Assembly: GCA_964472165.1 (NCBI GenBank)
Contig: CAYYJE010000063.1
Location: 1 to 17,745, forward strand
Reading direction: 5' to 3'
Origin: UBA1413 sp964472165
GTDB taxonomy: Bacteria > Bacteroidota > Bacteroidia > Bacteroidales > Prolixibacteraceae
DNA: 17,745 bases
Under the pieces are notes generated by a model, which made no database searches, was not told the origin of the DNA, and saw only the letters and a program-made list of their open reading frames with translations. Position numbers and translations under genes: made by a program. Shown one piece after another: positions 5,663-13,542 of this stretch; the stretch's first letter is position 1, and every line of letters begins with the position of its first letter.

Positions 5663-7711
5663 ATGAAGAACACAGAAATACCTGAAATTTATTCGATCAA
5701 GAACACGCCCAGGGAGACGCTGGTCAACTGGTACCGCCTGTTGGCGGTAGGCCGGAAGATTGATGAAAAGGCTCCCAATTATTTGAAGCAGGCCATCGGT
5801 TGGTCCTATCACGGTCCTTATGCCGGGCATGACGGCATTCAGCTGGCCATCGGACAGTCGTTCGAGAAGAACAAAGACCATTTGTTCCTCTACTACCGTG
5901 ATATGCTGAGCGCCCTGTCGGCGGGAATGACCGCTGAGGAGCTGATCCTGAACGGAATTTCCAAGGCCACGGACCCGGGTACCGGTGGCCGGCACATGTC
6001 GAACCACTTTTCCAAGCCCGAGTGGAATATCCACAATGTCTCCTCCCTGACCGGCAACCACACCCTGCATGCCGTGGGTGCCGCCCGTGCCATTAAATAT
6101 TACGGTGAGAAGGCCGTGGCTATCAGCAGCCAGGGGGAATCATCGGTGAGCGAGGGATACGTATACGAGGCCATCAACGGGGCCACCCGGGAACAACTGC
6201 CCGTGATTTTCGTGTTCCAGGACAATGGGTACGGCATTTCGGTACCCAAGATGGACCAGACGGCCAATCGGAAGGTGGCCAATAACTTTTCGGGGTTCAA
6301 GAACCTGAAGATTATCCACTGTAACGGAAAGGATGTCTTCGATTCGATGAATGCCATGGCCGAGGCCAAAAGGGTTGCCCTGGAGGAAGGTCATCCGGTC
6401 ATTGTGCAGGCCAACTGCGTGCGTATCCACTCCCACAGCAATTCCGACAAGCATGAGCTCTACCGCAATGAGAATGAGCGCAACTACGTGCAGGAGTACG
6501 ATCCGTTTGCCAAATTCCGCAGGTTGCTGGTCCGCTACAACCGCTTTACCGAAGAGGAGCTGAAGGAGATGGACGAGGCCGCAGCCCAGGAGATTAAGAT
6601 GGCTCACAAAGCGGCCCTGAAAGCTCCCGATCCCGATCCCGCCACCATTCACGACTTTGTGCTTCCCGAACCTTATATTTCGGAGAAATATCCCGACGGA
6701 ACCCATAGCGAAACGGGTGAAAAGAAAAAACTGATCACCGCGCTGAACGAAACCCTGAAGGCAGAATTCCGCCACAATCCCGAAACCTTTATCTGGGGAC
6801 AGGATATGGCCAACAGGGACAAAGGGGGCGTTTTCAACGTCTCGAAGGGTATGCAGAAGGAGTTTGGGAAGAAGAGGGTTTTCAACGCTCCCATTGCCGA
6901 GGATTTCATTGTGGGCACCGCCAACGGGATGTCGCGTTACAGTGAGAAGATCCGCATTGTGATTGAGGGGGCCGAATTTGCCGACTATTTCTGGCCGGCC
7001 ATGGAGCAGTATGTCGATTCGAGTCATGACTACTGGCGTTCCAACGGGAAGTTCACCCCCAATGTGACCATTCGGCTGGCTTCAGGAGGTTACATCGGCG
7101 GCGGCCTTTACCACTCCCAGAACCTTGAAGGATCCCTGGCCGCCATTCCCGGGGTGCGGATTGTCTACCCCTCATTTGCCGACGATGCGGCGGGACTGCT
7201 CAGGACGGCTATGCGTTCGCGGGGGATGACCATGTTCATGGAGCCCAAGGCCCTCTACCAGGATCCCCGGGCGGCCACTGTCATTCCTGACGATTTTGAA
7301 GTTCCCTTTGGCAAGGCCCGCATCCGCAGGGAGGGAAGCGATCTGTCCCTGATCACCTACGGAAATACCACCCATATGTCGCTCGAGGCGGCAGAAAAGC
7401 TGGCGCAGGAGGGGTTCAACGTCGAGGTGATCGACCTCAGGTCACTGATACCCCTCGACAGGGAGACCATTATTGGTTCAGTGAAAAAGACCAACCGGGC
7501 TTTGGTGGTCCATGAGGACAAGGTCCACGGCGGTTTTGGCGGGGAAGTGGCGTCCATCCTGATGGAAGAAGCCTTCCAGTGGCTCGATGCGCCCATCCGC
7601 AGGGTAGGGTCCACCTTTACCCCCGTGGGTTTCCACAGAGATCTGGAAAAGGCCATTCTGCCCAACACCGATAAGATATATGCCGCCGCAAAAGAGCTAT
7701 TAACCTATTAA
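5663..7711 (+). CDS. Fused alpha/beta E1 subunit of a 2-oxoacid dehydrogenase (branched-chain type likely)
   Basis: A 682-residue thiamine-diphosphate dehydrogenase joining what are usually two subunits; it decarboxylates a 2-oxoacid and acylates the lipoyl arm of E2. The alpha half (about 1-345) has GGRHMSNHF and VSSLTGNHTLHAVGAA segments, like branched-chain E1 alpha. Its ThDP/Mg motif starts with GES at 158-160 and ends with DN at 187-188; the common form is GDG, and GEG in branched-chain enzymes. The beta half (about 350-682) has GQDM, the EDFIVGTANG segment, catalytic-type H484 in LYHSQNLEG, and EVIDLRSLIPLD. Branched-chain specificity is inferred from these resemblances; pyruvate or another 2-oxoacid cannot be excluded. 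The gene is visibly richer in G/C-ending codons than its upstream neighbours. Its TAA overlaps the ATG of the flavodoxin gene. Confidence 0.92.
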   Translation: MKNTEIPEIYSIKNTPRETLVNWYRLLAVGRKIDEKAPNYLKQAIGWSYHGPYAGHDGIQLAIGQSFEKNKDHLFLYYRDMLSALSAGMTAEELILNGISKATDPGTGGRHMSNHFSKPEWNIHNVSSLTGNHTLHAVGAARAIKYYGEKAVAISSQGESSVSEGYVYEAINGATREQLPVIFVFQDNGYGISVPKMDQTANRKVANNFSGFKNLKIIHCNGKDVFDSMNAMAEAKRVALEEGHPVIVQANCVRIHSHSNSDKHELYRNENERNYVQEYDPFAKFRRLLVRYNRFTEEELKEMDEAAAQEIKMAHKAALKAPDPDPATIHDFVLPEPYISEKYPDGTHSETGEKKKLITALNETLKAEFRHNPETFIWGQDMANRDKGGVFNVSKGMQKEFGKKRVFNAPIAEDFIVGTANGMSRYSEKIRIVIEGAEFADYFWPAMEQYVDSSHDYWRSNGKFTPNVTIRLASGGYIGGGLYHSQNLEGSLAAIPGVRIVYPSFADDAAGLLRTAMRSRGMTMFMEPKALYQDPRAATVIPDDFEVPFGKARIRREGSDLSLITYGNTTHMSLEAAEKLAQEGFNVEVIDLRSLIPLDRETIIGSVKKTNRALVVHEDKVHGGFGGEVASILMEEAFQWLDAPIRRVGSTFTPVGFHRDLEKAILPNTDKIYAAAKELLTY

Positions 7712-8226
7712 TGCCACTGAAAATGTCAAAAATCGGATTGTTTTACAGTTTTAATTCGCATAAAACCAAGAAGATAGGCGAAATGATCGCCGAGATGCTC
7801 GGCGAAGGAGCCACAGAATCGGTCAATGCCGAGACGGTTGACGGGGAGCAGTTCCTGAAATACGACCGCCTGATTCTGGGAGTGCCCACGTGGTTCGACG
7901 GGGAGTTGCCCAATTACTGGGATGAGTTTGTGCCTGCACTGGAAGAACTCGACCTTACCGGAAAGAAAATAGCCATTTACGGATTGGCCGACCAGGTGGG
8001 GTATCCCGAGAATTTCGGGGATGCCGTGGGACTGATGGCCAGGCTGCTGAGGAGCCTGGGAGCCGAGATAGTAGGGGAGACCTCTCCCGAAGGATACCGC
8101 TTTGAATCTTCCAAAGCGCTTGAAAAGGGCAGGTTCCTTGGGCTGATCCTGGATCAGGAGAATCAGGGAAGACTCACAGAAGAGCGGTTAAAAAATTGGC
8201 TGGAAAGCATAAAAACTTCCATGTAA
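7711..8226 (+). CDS. Flavodoxin, translationally coupled to E1
   Basis: A 171-residue long-chain flavodoxin, an FMN one-electron carrier. Clear family blocks are the start KIGLFYS, the first FMN-stacking loop PTWFDGELPNYWDEF (W61), the second loop region YGLADQVGYPENFGDAVG and the C-terminal FLGLILDQENQGRLTEERLKNWL. The FMN-phosphate loop reads SFNSHKT (13-19) instead of the usual T-G-x-T form and seems one residue longer. The start at 7711 overlaps the E1 stop as TAATG; an ATG at 7723 gives the more typical MSKIGLFYS start and is a real alternative. Co-transcription with E2-E1 is strongly suggested, since a terminator lies just after this gene. Whether it accepts electrons from this complex or is only co-regulated is unknown. 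Confidence 0.92.
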   Translation: MPLKMSKIGLFYSFNSHKTKKIGEMIAEMLGEGATESVNAETVDGEQFLKYDRLILGVPTWFDGELPNYWDEFVPALEELDLTGKKIAIYGLADQVGYPENFGDAVGLMARLLRSLGAEIVGETSPEGYRFESSKALEKGRFLGLILDQENQGRLTEERLKNWLESIKTSM

Positions 8227-8247
8227 ATTAAGTTTTCGTGTTTATTG

Positions 8248-8284
8248 AAAGGCCGGCCCGTTAAAGCCGGCCTTTCGGGTTTTT
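8248..8284 (+). terminator. Strong rho-independent terminator of the E2-E1-flavodoxin operon
   Basis: AAAGGCCGGC (8248-8257), an 8-nt loop and GCCGGCCTTT (8266-8275) make a perfect 10-bp stem, followed by CGGG and five T (8280-8284). It starts 21 bases after the flavodoxin stop. Confidence 0.85.
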
Positions 8285-8290
8285 AATACG

Positions 8291-8298
8291 TATCTTTG
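8291..8298 (+). promoter_or_regulatory. Candidate -7 promoter element of mgsA
   Basis: TATCTTTG is an exact TAnnTTTG match just after the upstream terminator. No good -33 element is visible at 19-22 bases, where the terminator arm lies. It would give mgsA a leader of about 90 nt. Confidence 0.45.
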
Positions 8299-8394
8299 TC
8301 GCGTTAAAGAAAATATCCCCAATCAGAAAAGAGAACAGGCCCCATCCGGAGGTCAACATTCCTGCACTACCGGCGGGCACAAAATCACAGAAAC

Positions 8395-8868
8395 ATGAAA
8401 AAGAAAAAGAATATTGGTATCGTGGCACACGATAACCGGAAAAAAGATATGATAGAATGGGTCAGCTATAACTGGCAGGAACTGGTTCCTCACCGGCTCG
8501 TATGTACCGGCACCACCGGCAACCTGGTTGAAGAAACGCTCATCCGTAAATGTGAGGAACACAACGTGGTTCCTCCTGATGTGCTCTGTCTTAAGTCAGG
8601 GCCCCTTGGAGGAGACCAGCAGCTGGGAGCAACAATAGCCGATGGGTTGATTGACATCCTGATCTTCTTCTGGGATCCCATGCAACCTCAGCCCCACGAT
8701 GTTGACGTCAAAGCGCTGCTCCGTATTGCTGTGCTGTACAATATCCCCACAGCCTCAAACCGTTCTACTGCCGACTATATCGTCTCATCCTCACTTTTCC
8801 ACGAGCATTATGAGCCGATCATCAAGGATTACTCGGGCTACATTCAACGTGAAGTGGAAATGCATTAA
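8395..8868 (+). CDS. mgsA: Methylglyoxal synthase
   Basis: A 157-residue cytosolic enzyme that converts dihydroxyacetone phosphate to methylglyoxal and phosphate, a bypass of lower glycolysis that frees phosphate. Diagnostic blocks in order are AHDNRKKD (H12, D13, K16), the phosphate-binding TGTTGN (38-43), SGPLGGDQQLGA with D74 (equivalent to catalytic D71 of the E. coli enzyme), FFWDPM, QPHDVDVKALLR (H100, D103) and IPTASNRSTAD. All known active-site residues appear present and the length is typical. The ATG at 8395 starts right before the conserved first strand. The gene has its own -7 element and follows a terminator, so it is separate from the E1/E2 operon. No dedicated regulator is visible. 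Confidence 0.96.
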   Translation: MKKKKNIGIVAHDNRKKDMIEWVSYNWQELVPHRLVCTGTTGNLVEETLIRKCEEHNVVPPDVLCLKSGPLGGDQQLGATIADGLIDILIFFWDPMQPQPHDVDVKALLRIAVLYNIPTASNRSTADYIVSSSLFHEHYEPIIKDYSGYIQREVEMH

Positions 8869-8891
8869 GCCGTAAGGAAGAGGCATCACGA

Positions 8892-8924
8892 TTGACCGGA
8901 TGCGCTGTAAATTGGTTATCTTTG
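8892..8924 (+). promoter_or_regulatory. Promoter of the TonB-domain gene
   Basis: TTG (8892-8894), 22 bases, then TATCTTTG (8917-8924), an exact TAnnTTTG match. Transcription would start near 8931 and give a leader of about 15 nt before the ATG at 8946. This argues against translation starting at the TTG, which looks like part of the -33 element. Confidence 0.55.
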
Positions 8925-8945
8925 GTGCTTCCGGAACCTTGTCAG

Positions 8946-9404
8946 ATGCAAAAAAAGAGGAAATTCCTCCATTTCCCGCAGTTCCCCGGGGGTAAAGACG
9001 AAATAAAGAGGTATATAGCTTTAAATCTGATTTACCCGGAAGAGGCTATTCGCCTGAAAATCTCGGGAACGGTCCATTTGTCGGCAGAAGTCGATGACAA
9101 TGGGACAGTTACGGATGTCCATATTGAAAAGGGGTTGGGTCATGGCTGTGATGAGGAGGCTGTCAGGCTGGTTTCGGGGCTTCATTATGGCGGAGTCACC
9201 AATCGTGGTCTCCGGCTCAGGGTCAGGCACAGGTTCAGAATTCTTTTCGATCTGGCGGAGTACATGAAGGGAAAAGAGACACCACGAAAAACGACAGAAG
9301 TGAGTCGCGGGATTGTATACACGTACAAATCAGAAGAAGAATCTGACAGGTCAAAAAAATATACCTGGCAGATTCCGGTACAAAGGCGTGATAATCCCGG
9401 ATAG
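8946..9404 (+). CDS. Small TonB C-terminal-domain protein without a visible membrane anchor
   Basis: A 152-residue protein whose residues 10-102 or so match a TonB C-terminal domain: FPGGKDEIKRYIALNLIYPEEAI, the GTVHLSAEVDDNGTVTDVHIEKGLG strands, and DEEAVRLVSGL before a final strand. In TonB proteins this domain sits in the periplasm and contacts outer-membrane transporters, tethered by an N-terminal helix. Here the domain begins almost at the start codon, and neither a transmembrane helix nor a signal peptide is visible. Residues 103-152 are a charged tail of unknown role. Starting at the in-frame TTG at 8892 would add 18 residues but no proper anchor, and that TTG fits a promoter element better. 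The protein may be cytosolic, or a degenerate paralog of an anchored TonB. No ExbB/ExbD or receptor gene is nearby. Confidence 0.78.
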   Translation: MQKKRKFLHFPQFPGGKDEIKRYIALNLIYPEEAIRLKISGTVHLSAEVDDNGTVTDVHIEKGLGHGCDEEAVRLVSGLHYGGVTNRGLRLRVRHRFRILFDLAEYMKGKETPRKTTEVSRGIVYTYKSEEESDRSKKYTWQIPVQRRDNPG

Positions 9405-9486
9405 TTGTTTTCTGTGAGGAAATGGTCCTTGGAAATCGCCTGTTCGTTTGTCTTATAATTGATATTATGATAAATAAATTAGGGTC

Positions 9487-9517
9487 AAAAAAAAGGGAGA
9501 TTTTTGGTCTCCCCTTT
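9487..9517 (-). terminator. Rho-independent terminator of the TPR gene
   Basis: On the minus strand an AGGGGAGA/TCTCCCT hairpin (arms 9508-9515 and about 9493-9500, 7-nt loop, one bulge possible) is followed by a run of eight T (complement of 9487-9494). It begins a few bases after the TPR stop codon. On the plus strand only CTTT follows the hairpin, so it would be weak for the TonB-domain gene arriving from the other side. Confidence 0.8.
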
Positions 9518-9520
9518 CTG

Positions 9521-10693
9521 CTATTGTCCTAATTTTTTGAGCACTTCTTCATATTTGTCAAGCTTTTTGAGCCTGTAGTACAGGTTCTTCAATGATTCGA
9601 GCGAGAAAGAATCCCCGGGTTTTAGTTCCTGGCATCTCTCCATAAAAGGCAGTGCTTTGGCAAACCAGATATCCGATTTGGCCAGTTCGGCTTCGTAACG
9701 GGCATTTTCATTGGCCGGAACCTTGTTGGCTTCCTCGATTTGTTTCACACCATTGTTATAGTATAATGCGCCGAGGTTGTAATAGGCATCGTAACTTTCC
9801 TTGTTCAGTTCGATTGCTTTTTCATAGCTTTTGATGGCATCTTCCTGTTTTCCCATCCCGTCGAGTAAAGAACCCTGTGCAAAATAATAGGAAGCATTGG
9901 CAGGATCCTGTTCGATAGCCAGGTTCAGGTATTTCATGGCCTCGTCGGTTCTCTTGTTGTTGATGTAAATGTTAATCATTTCCACCAGCACGCTGTTGTC
10001 GGTAGGATATTTCTCGAAAGCATCATTCAGTGTTTTGATGGCGGCAAGGGTATCCTTGCTTTCAAGATATGATTTGGAAAGCAGCGAGTATGTACGGCCA
10101 CCGTTGTATCCATGCTTGGTTGCTTCAGTATAGTAATTGATGGCTTTCGGATAATTTTTGTCATTGAAGGCCGCCAAACCTGCGTTGAAGATGATGACGG
10201 TGTCGATTCCATTCGGGTCATCCTTTTTCATTACAGGTAGTTGTTTCATGTCGAGGATCTGTTCGAATGACAAAAGGGCTTTGGCATAATCTTCATTATT
10301 GAATGCTTCCACTGCCTGGTTCATAAAATCATTCTCCATCAGGGTCAGCTTAATTTTGATGCTGTTCGCATTACGTCCTTTGTTGTCAAGGGTAAGCGCC
10401 TTTTTGTAGGAATTGAGTGCTTCAGTGAGTGGATCGGCTGAAAGCTTCTTTATTTTAGCATCTTTCGACTGGGCAATAGCCTGAAAGATTTCTCCCCTGA
10501 CTTCCCATGTACGGGGGGCATTGATTGTTTTGGCATCCTTGGGGTTTGTGGAATTCACCACAGCTTCGATTGCCTCAAATGCCTTGTCCATTTTCCCCTG
10601 GTCTTTGGCTGACAGTGCACCCGATACGCCCTTCTGTGCCATTGCTGCACTTGTAAAAGCTACTAAGGTGAGCAGAATTAGAGTTCTTTTCAT
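9521..10693 (-). CDS. Secreted tetratricopeptide-repeat protein
   Basis: A 390-residue protein with a classic signal peptide (MKRTLILLTLVAFTSAAMA, cleavage before Q20 plausible), so it is periplasmic or surface-exposed. No lipobox cysteine follows. The body is built from TPR helices: recognisable repeats start near AFNNEDYAKALLSFEQIL, AFNDKNYPKAINYYTEAT, YLESKDTLAAIKTLNDAF, IYINNKRTDEAMKYLNLAI and GMGKQEDAIKSYEKAIEL, with a last one around YNLGALYYNNG. TPR arrays usually serve as protein-binding scaffolds; the partner is unknown. Such proteins are common in Bacteroidota and often of unknown role. It has its own promoter and a strong terminator, so it is transcribed alone even though gyrA lies 72 bp upstream on the same strand. 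Confidence 0.9.
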   Translation of the reverse strand: MKRTLILLTLVAFTSAAMAQKGVSGALSAKDQGKMDKAFEAIEAVVNSTNPKDAKTINAPRTWEVRGEIFQAIAQSKDAKIKKLSADPLTEALNSYKKALTLDNKGRNANSIKIKLTLMENDFMNQAVEAFNNEDYAKALLSFEQILDMKQLPVMKKDDPNGIDTVIIFNAGLAAFNDKNYPKAINYYTEATKHGYNGGRTYSLLSKSYLESKDTLAAIKTLNDAFEKYPTDNSVLVEMINIYINNKRTDEAMKYLNLAIEQDPANASYYFAQGSLLDGMGKQEDAIKSYEKAIELNKESYDAYYNLGALYYNNGVKQIEEANKVPANENARYEAELAKSDIWFAKALPFMERCQELKPGDSFSLESLKNLYYRLKKLDKYEEVLKKLGQ

Positions 10694-10719
10694 TGCAAAT
10701 GTTTTAAATTAGTTTGACA

Positions 10720-10750
10720 CAAAAATATACGAAATTATTATTTTCAACAA
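10720..10750 (-). promoter_or_regulatory. Promoter of the TPR-protein gene
   Basis: On the minus strand TTG (10748-10750), 20 bases, then TATTTTTG (10720-10727), an exact TAnnTTTG match at the proper spacing. It lies in the 72-bp gap after the gyrA stop and would give a leader of about 20 nt. Confidence 0.65.
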
Positions 10751-10765
10751 GTTCCTATTTCACAT

Positions 10766-13273
10766 TTATTCATCTGTGGACTGATTTTCAGCTTCATGAC
10801 TTTCGGTTTCGCTCTCTCCGCTGGTTTCTTCAATTTCGTAGCTTCTAACCTTGGCCACTGAGGCAATCTGATCGTTGTCCCTCAGGTTGATGATCCTTAC
10901 ACCCTGGGCGGCTCTTCCCATCACGCGGATTGTTTTTACGGCAACCCTGATGGTCAGGCCATTCTGGGTAATGATCATCAGATCATTATCATCACTTACA
11001 TTCTTTATGGCAATTAATTTACCGGTTTTTTCAGTGATGTTGATGGTCTTCACTCCTTTTCCCCCTCTGTGGGTAATCGGATAATCAGCCAGGCTCGATC
11101 GCTTTCCGTAGCCGTTCTCCGACAATACCAGAACGTCGTCTTCCGCATCATTTACACAAATCATGCCAATTACCTCATCTGTCTCATAACCAAGTGTTAC
11201 ACCCTTAACTCCCGAGGCAGTACGGCCGATTGGACGCACAATTCCCTCATTAAAACGGATCGCTTTCCCACTTTTTACAGCCATCATTATTTCGTGACTG
11301 CCACTGGTCCGGCGGGCTTCCAAAAGTTCGTCATCTTCCCTGATGGTGATGGCATTTACCCCGTTCAGCCGGGGACGTGAATAGGCAGCCAGTGTGGTTT
11401 TTTTGATAATTCCCTTTTTGGTGGCAAGAATAATGAAATTATTGTTGATGAAATCGGGATCATCCAGGGTCTTGACCCTGATGTAGGCTAAAATATTATC
11501 TTCATTGCTGATATTCAGTATGTTCTGAATGGCTCTCCCTTTGCTGGTCTTGCTTCCTTCCGGAATTTGATACACTTTAAGCCAGTAGCACTTCCCGTTT
11601 CTGGTAAACAGAAGCAGGGTGCTGTGCATGGAAGCCACAAACATATGCTCGATAAAATCTTCTTCCCGGGTGGCCCCTCCTTTAGAGCCGATCCCTCCCC
11701 TACCCTGTGTCTTAAAATCGGATAAAGGAGTCCTTTTAATATATCCCAAGTGTGAAATGGTAATAATCATCTCATCATCGGCATAGAAATCCTCGGGATT
11801 GAAATCTTCGGCATTGTGTTCGATCTCTGTCCGCCGGCCATCTCCAAATCTGACTTTCAGTTCGAGAAGCTCATCTTTGATAATGCCCATCAGCAGGGTT
11901 TCAGACGCCAGTACTTCCTTATAGTACTCTATTTGTTTCATAATGGCTTCATATTCTGCATGCAGCTTGTCCTGTTCCAGGCCGGTCAGTTGCCGCAGAC
12001 GCATTTCCACAATTGCTCTGGATTGAATTTCCGTAAGGTTGAACCGCTCCATAAGCCTTTCCCTGGCTTCATCAGGGGTTTTGGAACTCCGGATGATGGC
12101 GATAACCTCGTCGATGTTGTCGCTGGCAATGATCAGTCCTTCGAGGATATGTGCCCGTTTTTCAGCCTGTTCCAGTTCATAGCGGGTTCTCCGGGTGACC
12201 ACGTCCTGCCGGTGTTCCACAAAATAGCGGATCAGGTCTTTCAGGTTGAGCATCCTCGGTCTGCCGTGGACAAGGGCGATGTTGTTGACATTAAATGCGG
12301 TCTGAAGGGAAGTGAGTTTGTAAAGGTTGTTGAGCACCACATTGCTCATGGCATCCTTTTTCAGGTCATAGACCACCCGCATGCCTTCCCTGTCTGATTC
12401 ATCATTCACGTTGGAAATTCCTTCCAGCTTTTTCTCGTTGATCAGGTCGGCCGTTTTTTGGATCATCTCGGCCCGGTTCACGATATAGGGAATTTCCGTG
12501 ACGATGATTTTTTCCCTTCCCCCTTCGTTTTCGATATGGGCTTTTCCCCTGACTACGATACGTCCCCTGCCGGTTTCGTATGCTTCCTTAACCCCCTGGT
12601 AGCCATAGATGATGCCTCCGGTGGGGAAATCAGGTGCTTTGATGATCCGGATCAGTTCGTCGATGGCAATGTCAGGATTTCCGATATATGCCACAATGGC
12701 ATCTACGGCATCTGAAAGGTTGTGAGGTGGCATATTGGTTGCCATTCCGACGGCGATCCCCGAGGCCCCGTTGACAAGAAGGTTGGGAAGTCGTGTAGGA
12801 AGTACGGTAGGTTCCTGCAGGGACTCATCAAAGTTAGGCTGGAAATCGACCGTATTTTTGTCCAGATCGGCCAATGTTTCTTCCCCGATCCGCGATAAAC
12901 GCGCCTCCGTGTAACGCATTGCTGCAGGACTGTCCCCGTCAACCGAGCCAAAATTACCCTGCCCGTCGACAAGGGGATACCGCAACGACCATTCCTGGGC
13001 CAATCTTACCATGGTAAAGTATATGGAAGAATCACCGTGCGGGTGAAATTTCCCCATCACCTCCCCCACTATCCTGGCCGACTTTTTATAGGGCTTGTTG
13101 GAAAGTGTTCCCAACTCACTCATCCCAAAAAGAACTCTCCGGTGAACTGGTTTAAGACCGTCGCGGACGTCCGGCAATGCCCTGCTGACTATCACCGACA
13201 TGGAATAGTCAATGTAGGCAGATTTCATCTGCTCTTCAATGTTTACTCTTATAATTTTCTCGCCGTCAGACAT
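10766..13273 (-). CDS. gyrA: DNA gyrase subunit A
   Basis: An 835-residue breakage-reunion subunit of gyrase, which with GyrB introduces negative supercoils. The N-terminal domain has SRALPDVRDGLKPVHRRVL, the HPHGDSS loop and the DNA-cleaving tyrosine Y121 in AAMRYTEARL. A long coiled-coil segment follows around 360-480, then the C-terminal beta-pinwheel. The pinwheel holds two GyrA-box-like motifs: QGRGGIG at 523-529, lacking two basic residues of the usual QRRGGKG, and HRGGKG at 735-740. The C-terminus is an acidic tail. In the quinolone region the equivalent of E. coli S83 is S82, but that of D87 is F86, checked at the codon (TTT, 13016-13018). GyrA rather than ParC is favoured by the start, length and second box. 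gyrB is not in the window. The gene is divergent from clpC. Confidence 0.96.
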   Translation of the reverse strand: MSDGEKIIRVNIEEQMKSAYIDYSMSVIVSRALPDVRDGLKPVHRRVLFGMSELGTLSNKPYKKSARIVGEVMGKFHPHGDSSIYFTMVRLAQEWSLRYPLVDGQGNFGSVDGDSPAAMRYTEARLSRIGEETLADLDKNTVDFQPNFDESLQEPTVLPTRLPNLLVNGASGIAVGMATNMPPHNLSDAVDAIVAYIGNPDIAIDELIRIIKAPDFPTGGIIYGYQGVKEAYETGRGRIVVRGKAHIENEGGREKIIVTEIPYIVNRAEMIQKTADLINEKKLEGISNVNDESDREGMRVVYDLKKDAMSNVVLNNLYKLTSLQTAFNVNNIALVHGRPRMLNLKDLIRYFVEHRQDVVTRRTRYELEQAEKRAHILEGLIIASDNIDEVIAIIRSSKTPDEARERLMERFNLTEIQSRAIVEMRLRQLTGLEQDKLHAEYEAIMKQIEYYKEVLASETLLMGIIKDELLELKVRFGDGRRTEIEHNAEDFNPEDFYADDEMIITISHLGYIKRTPLSDFKTQGRGGIGSKGGATREEDFIEHMFVASMHSTLLLFTRNGKCYWLKVYQIPEGSKTSKGRAIQNILNISNEDNILAYIRVKTLDDPDFINNNFIILATKKGIIKKTTLAAYSRPRLNGVNAITIREDDELLEARRTSGSHEIMMAVKSGKAIRFNEGIVRPIGRTASGVKGVTLGYETDEVIGMICVNDAEDDVLVLSENGYGKRSSLADYPITHRGGKGVKTINITEKTGKLIAIKNVSDDNDLMIITQNGLTIRVAVKTIRVMGRAAQGVRIINLRDNDQIASVAKVRSYEIEETSGESETESHEAENQSTDE

Positions 13274-13317
13274 TTATTGTAATTTATAATTTATCATTTC
13301 ATGATGGATGTGACCTG

Positions 13318-13325
13318 CAAAAATA
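13318..13325 (-). promoter_or_regulatory. Candidate -7 promoter element of gyrA
   Basis: TATTTTTG on the minus strand matches TAnnTTTG and lies 45 bases before the gyrA ATG. The -33 position has no good TTG. Gyrase promoters are often supercoiling-sensitive, but nothing specific to that can be read here. Confidence 0.45.
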
Positions 13326-13455
13326 GCAAAAATTCCCTCCCGAAATCAGGTGAATCCGTCCCTTTAAGAAGCCCAAAGTTACAAGATATTAACAATTGTC
13401 AGGTGATAAATAAGCAGAAGCCCCATAACTTGATCAAAACTTAAGCTGATACTTA

Positions 13456-13486
13456 TTGAGAGGCCGGAAATTTTTTAATAATTTTG
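13456..13486 (+). promoter_or_regulatory. Promoter of clpC
   Basis: TTG (13456-13458), 20 bases, then TAATTTTG (13479-13486), an exact TAnnTTTG match at consensus spacing. It predicts a start near 13493 and a leader of about 50 nt. I see no HrcA (CIRCE) or CtsR-type operator around it. Confidence 0.6.
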
Positions 13487-13542
13487 ACTTAAACTTTTAG
13501 GAATGGTTTTTGTTGAAAGTAGAAGTTGTCTAAATTGAATAT

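Noticed and set aside
6140..7027. 295-codon open frame on the minus strand
   Set aside because: It lies wholly within the fused E1 gene, whose protein is strongly family-matched. The long antisense frame results from the G/C-rich third positions of E1.
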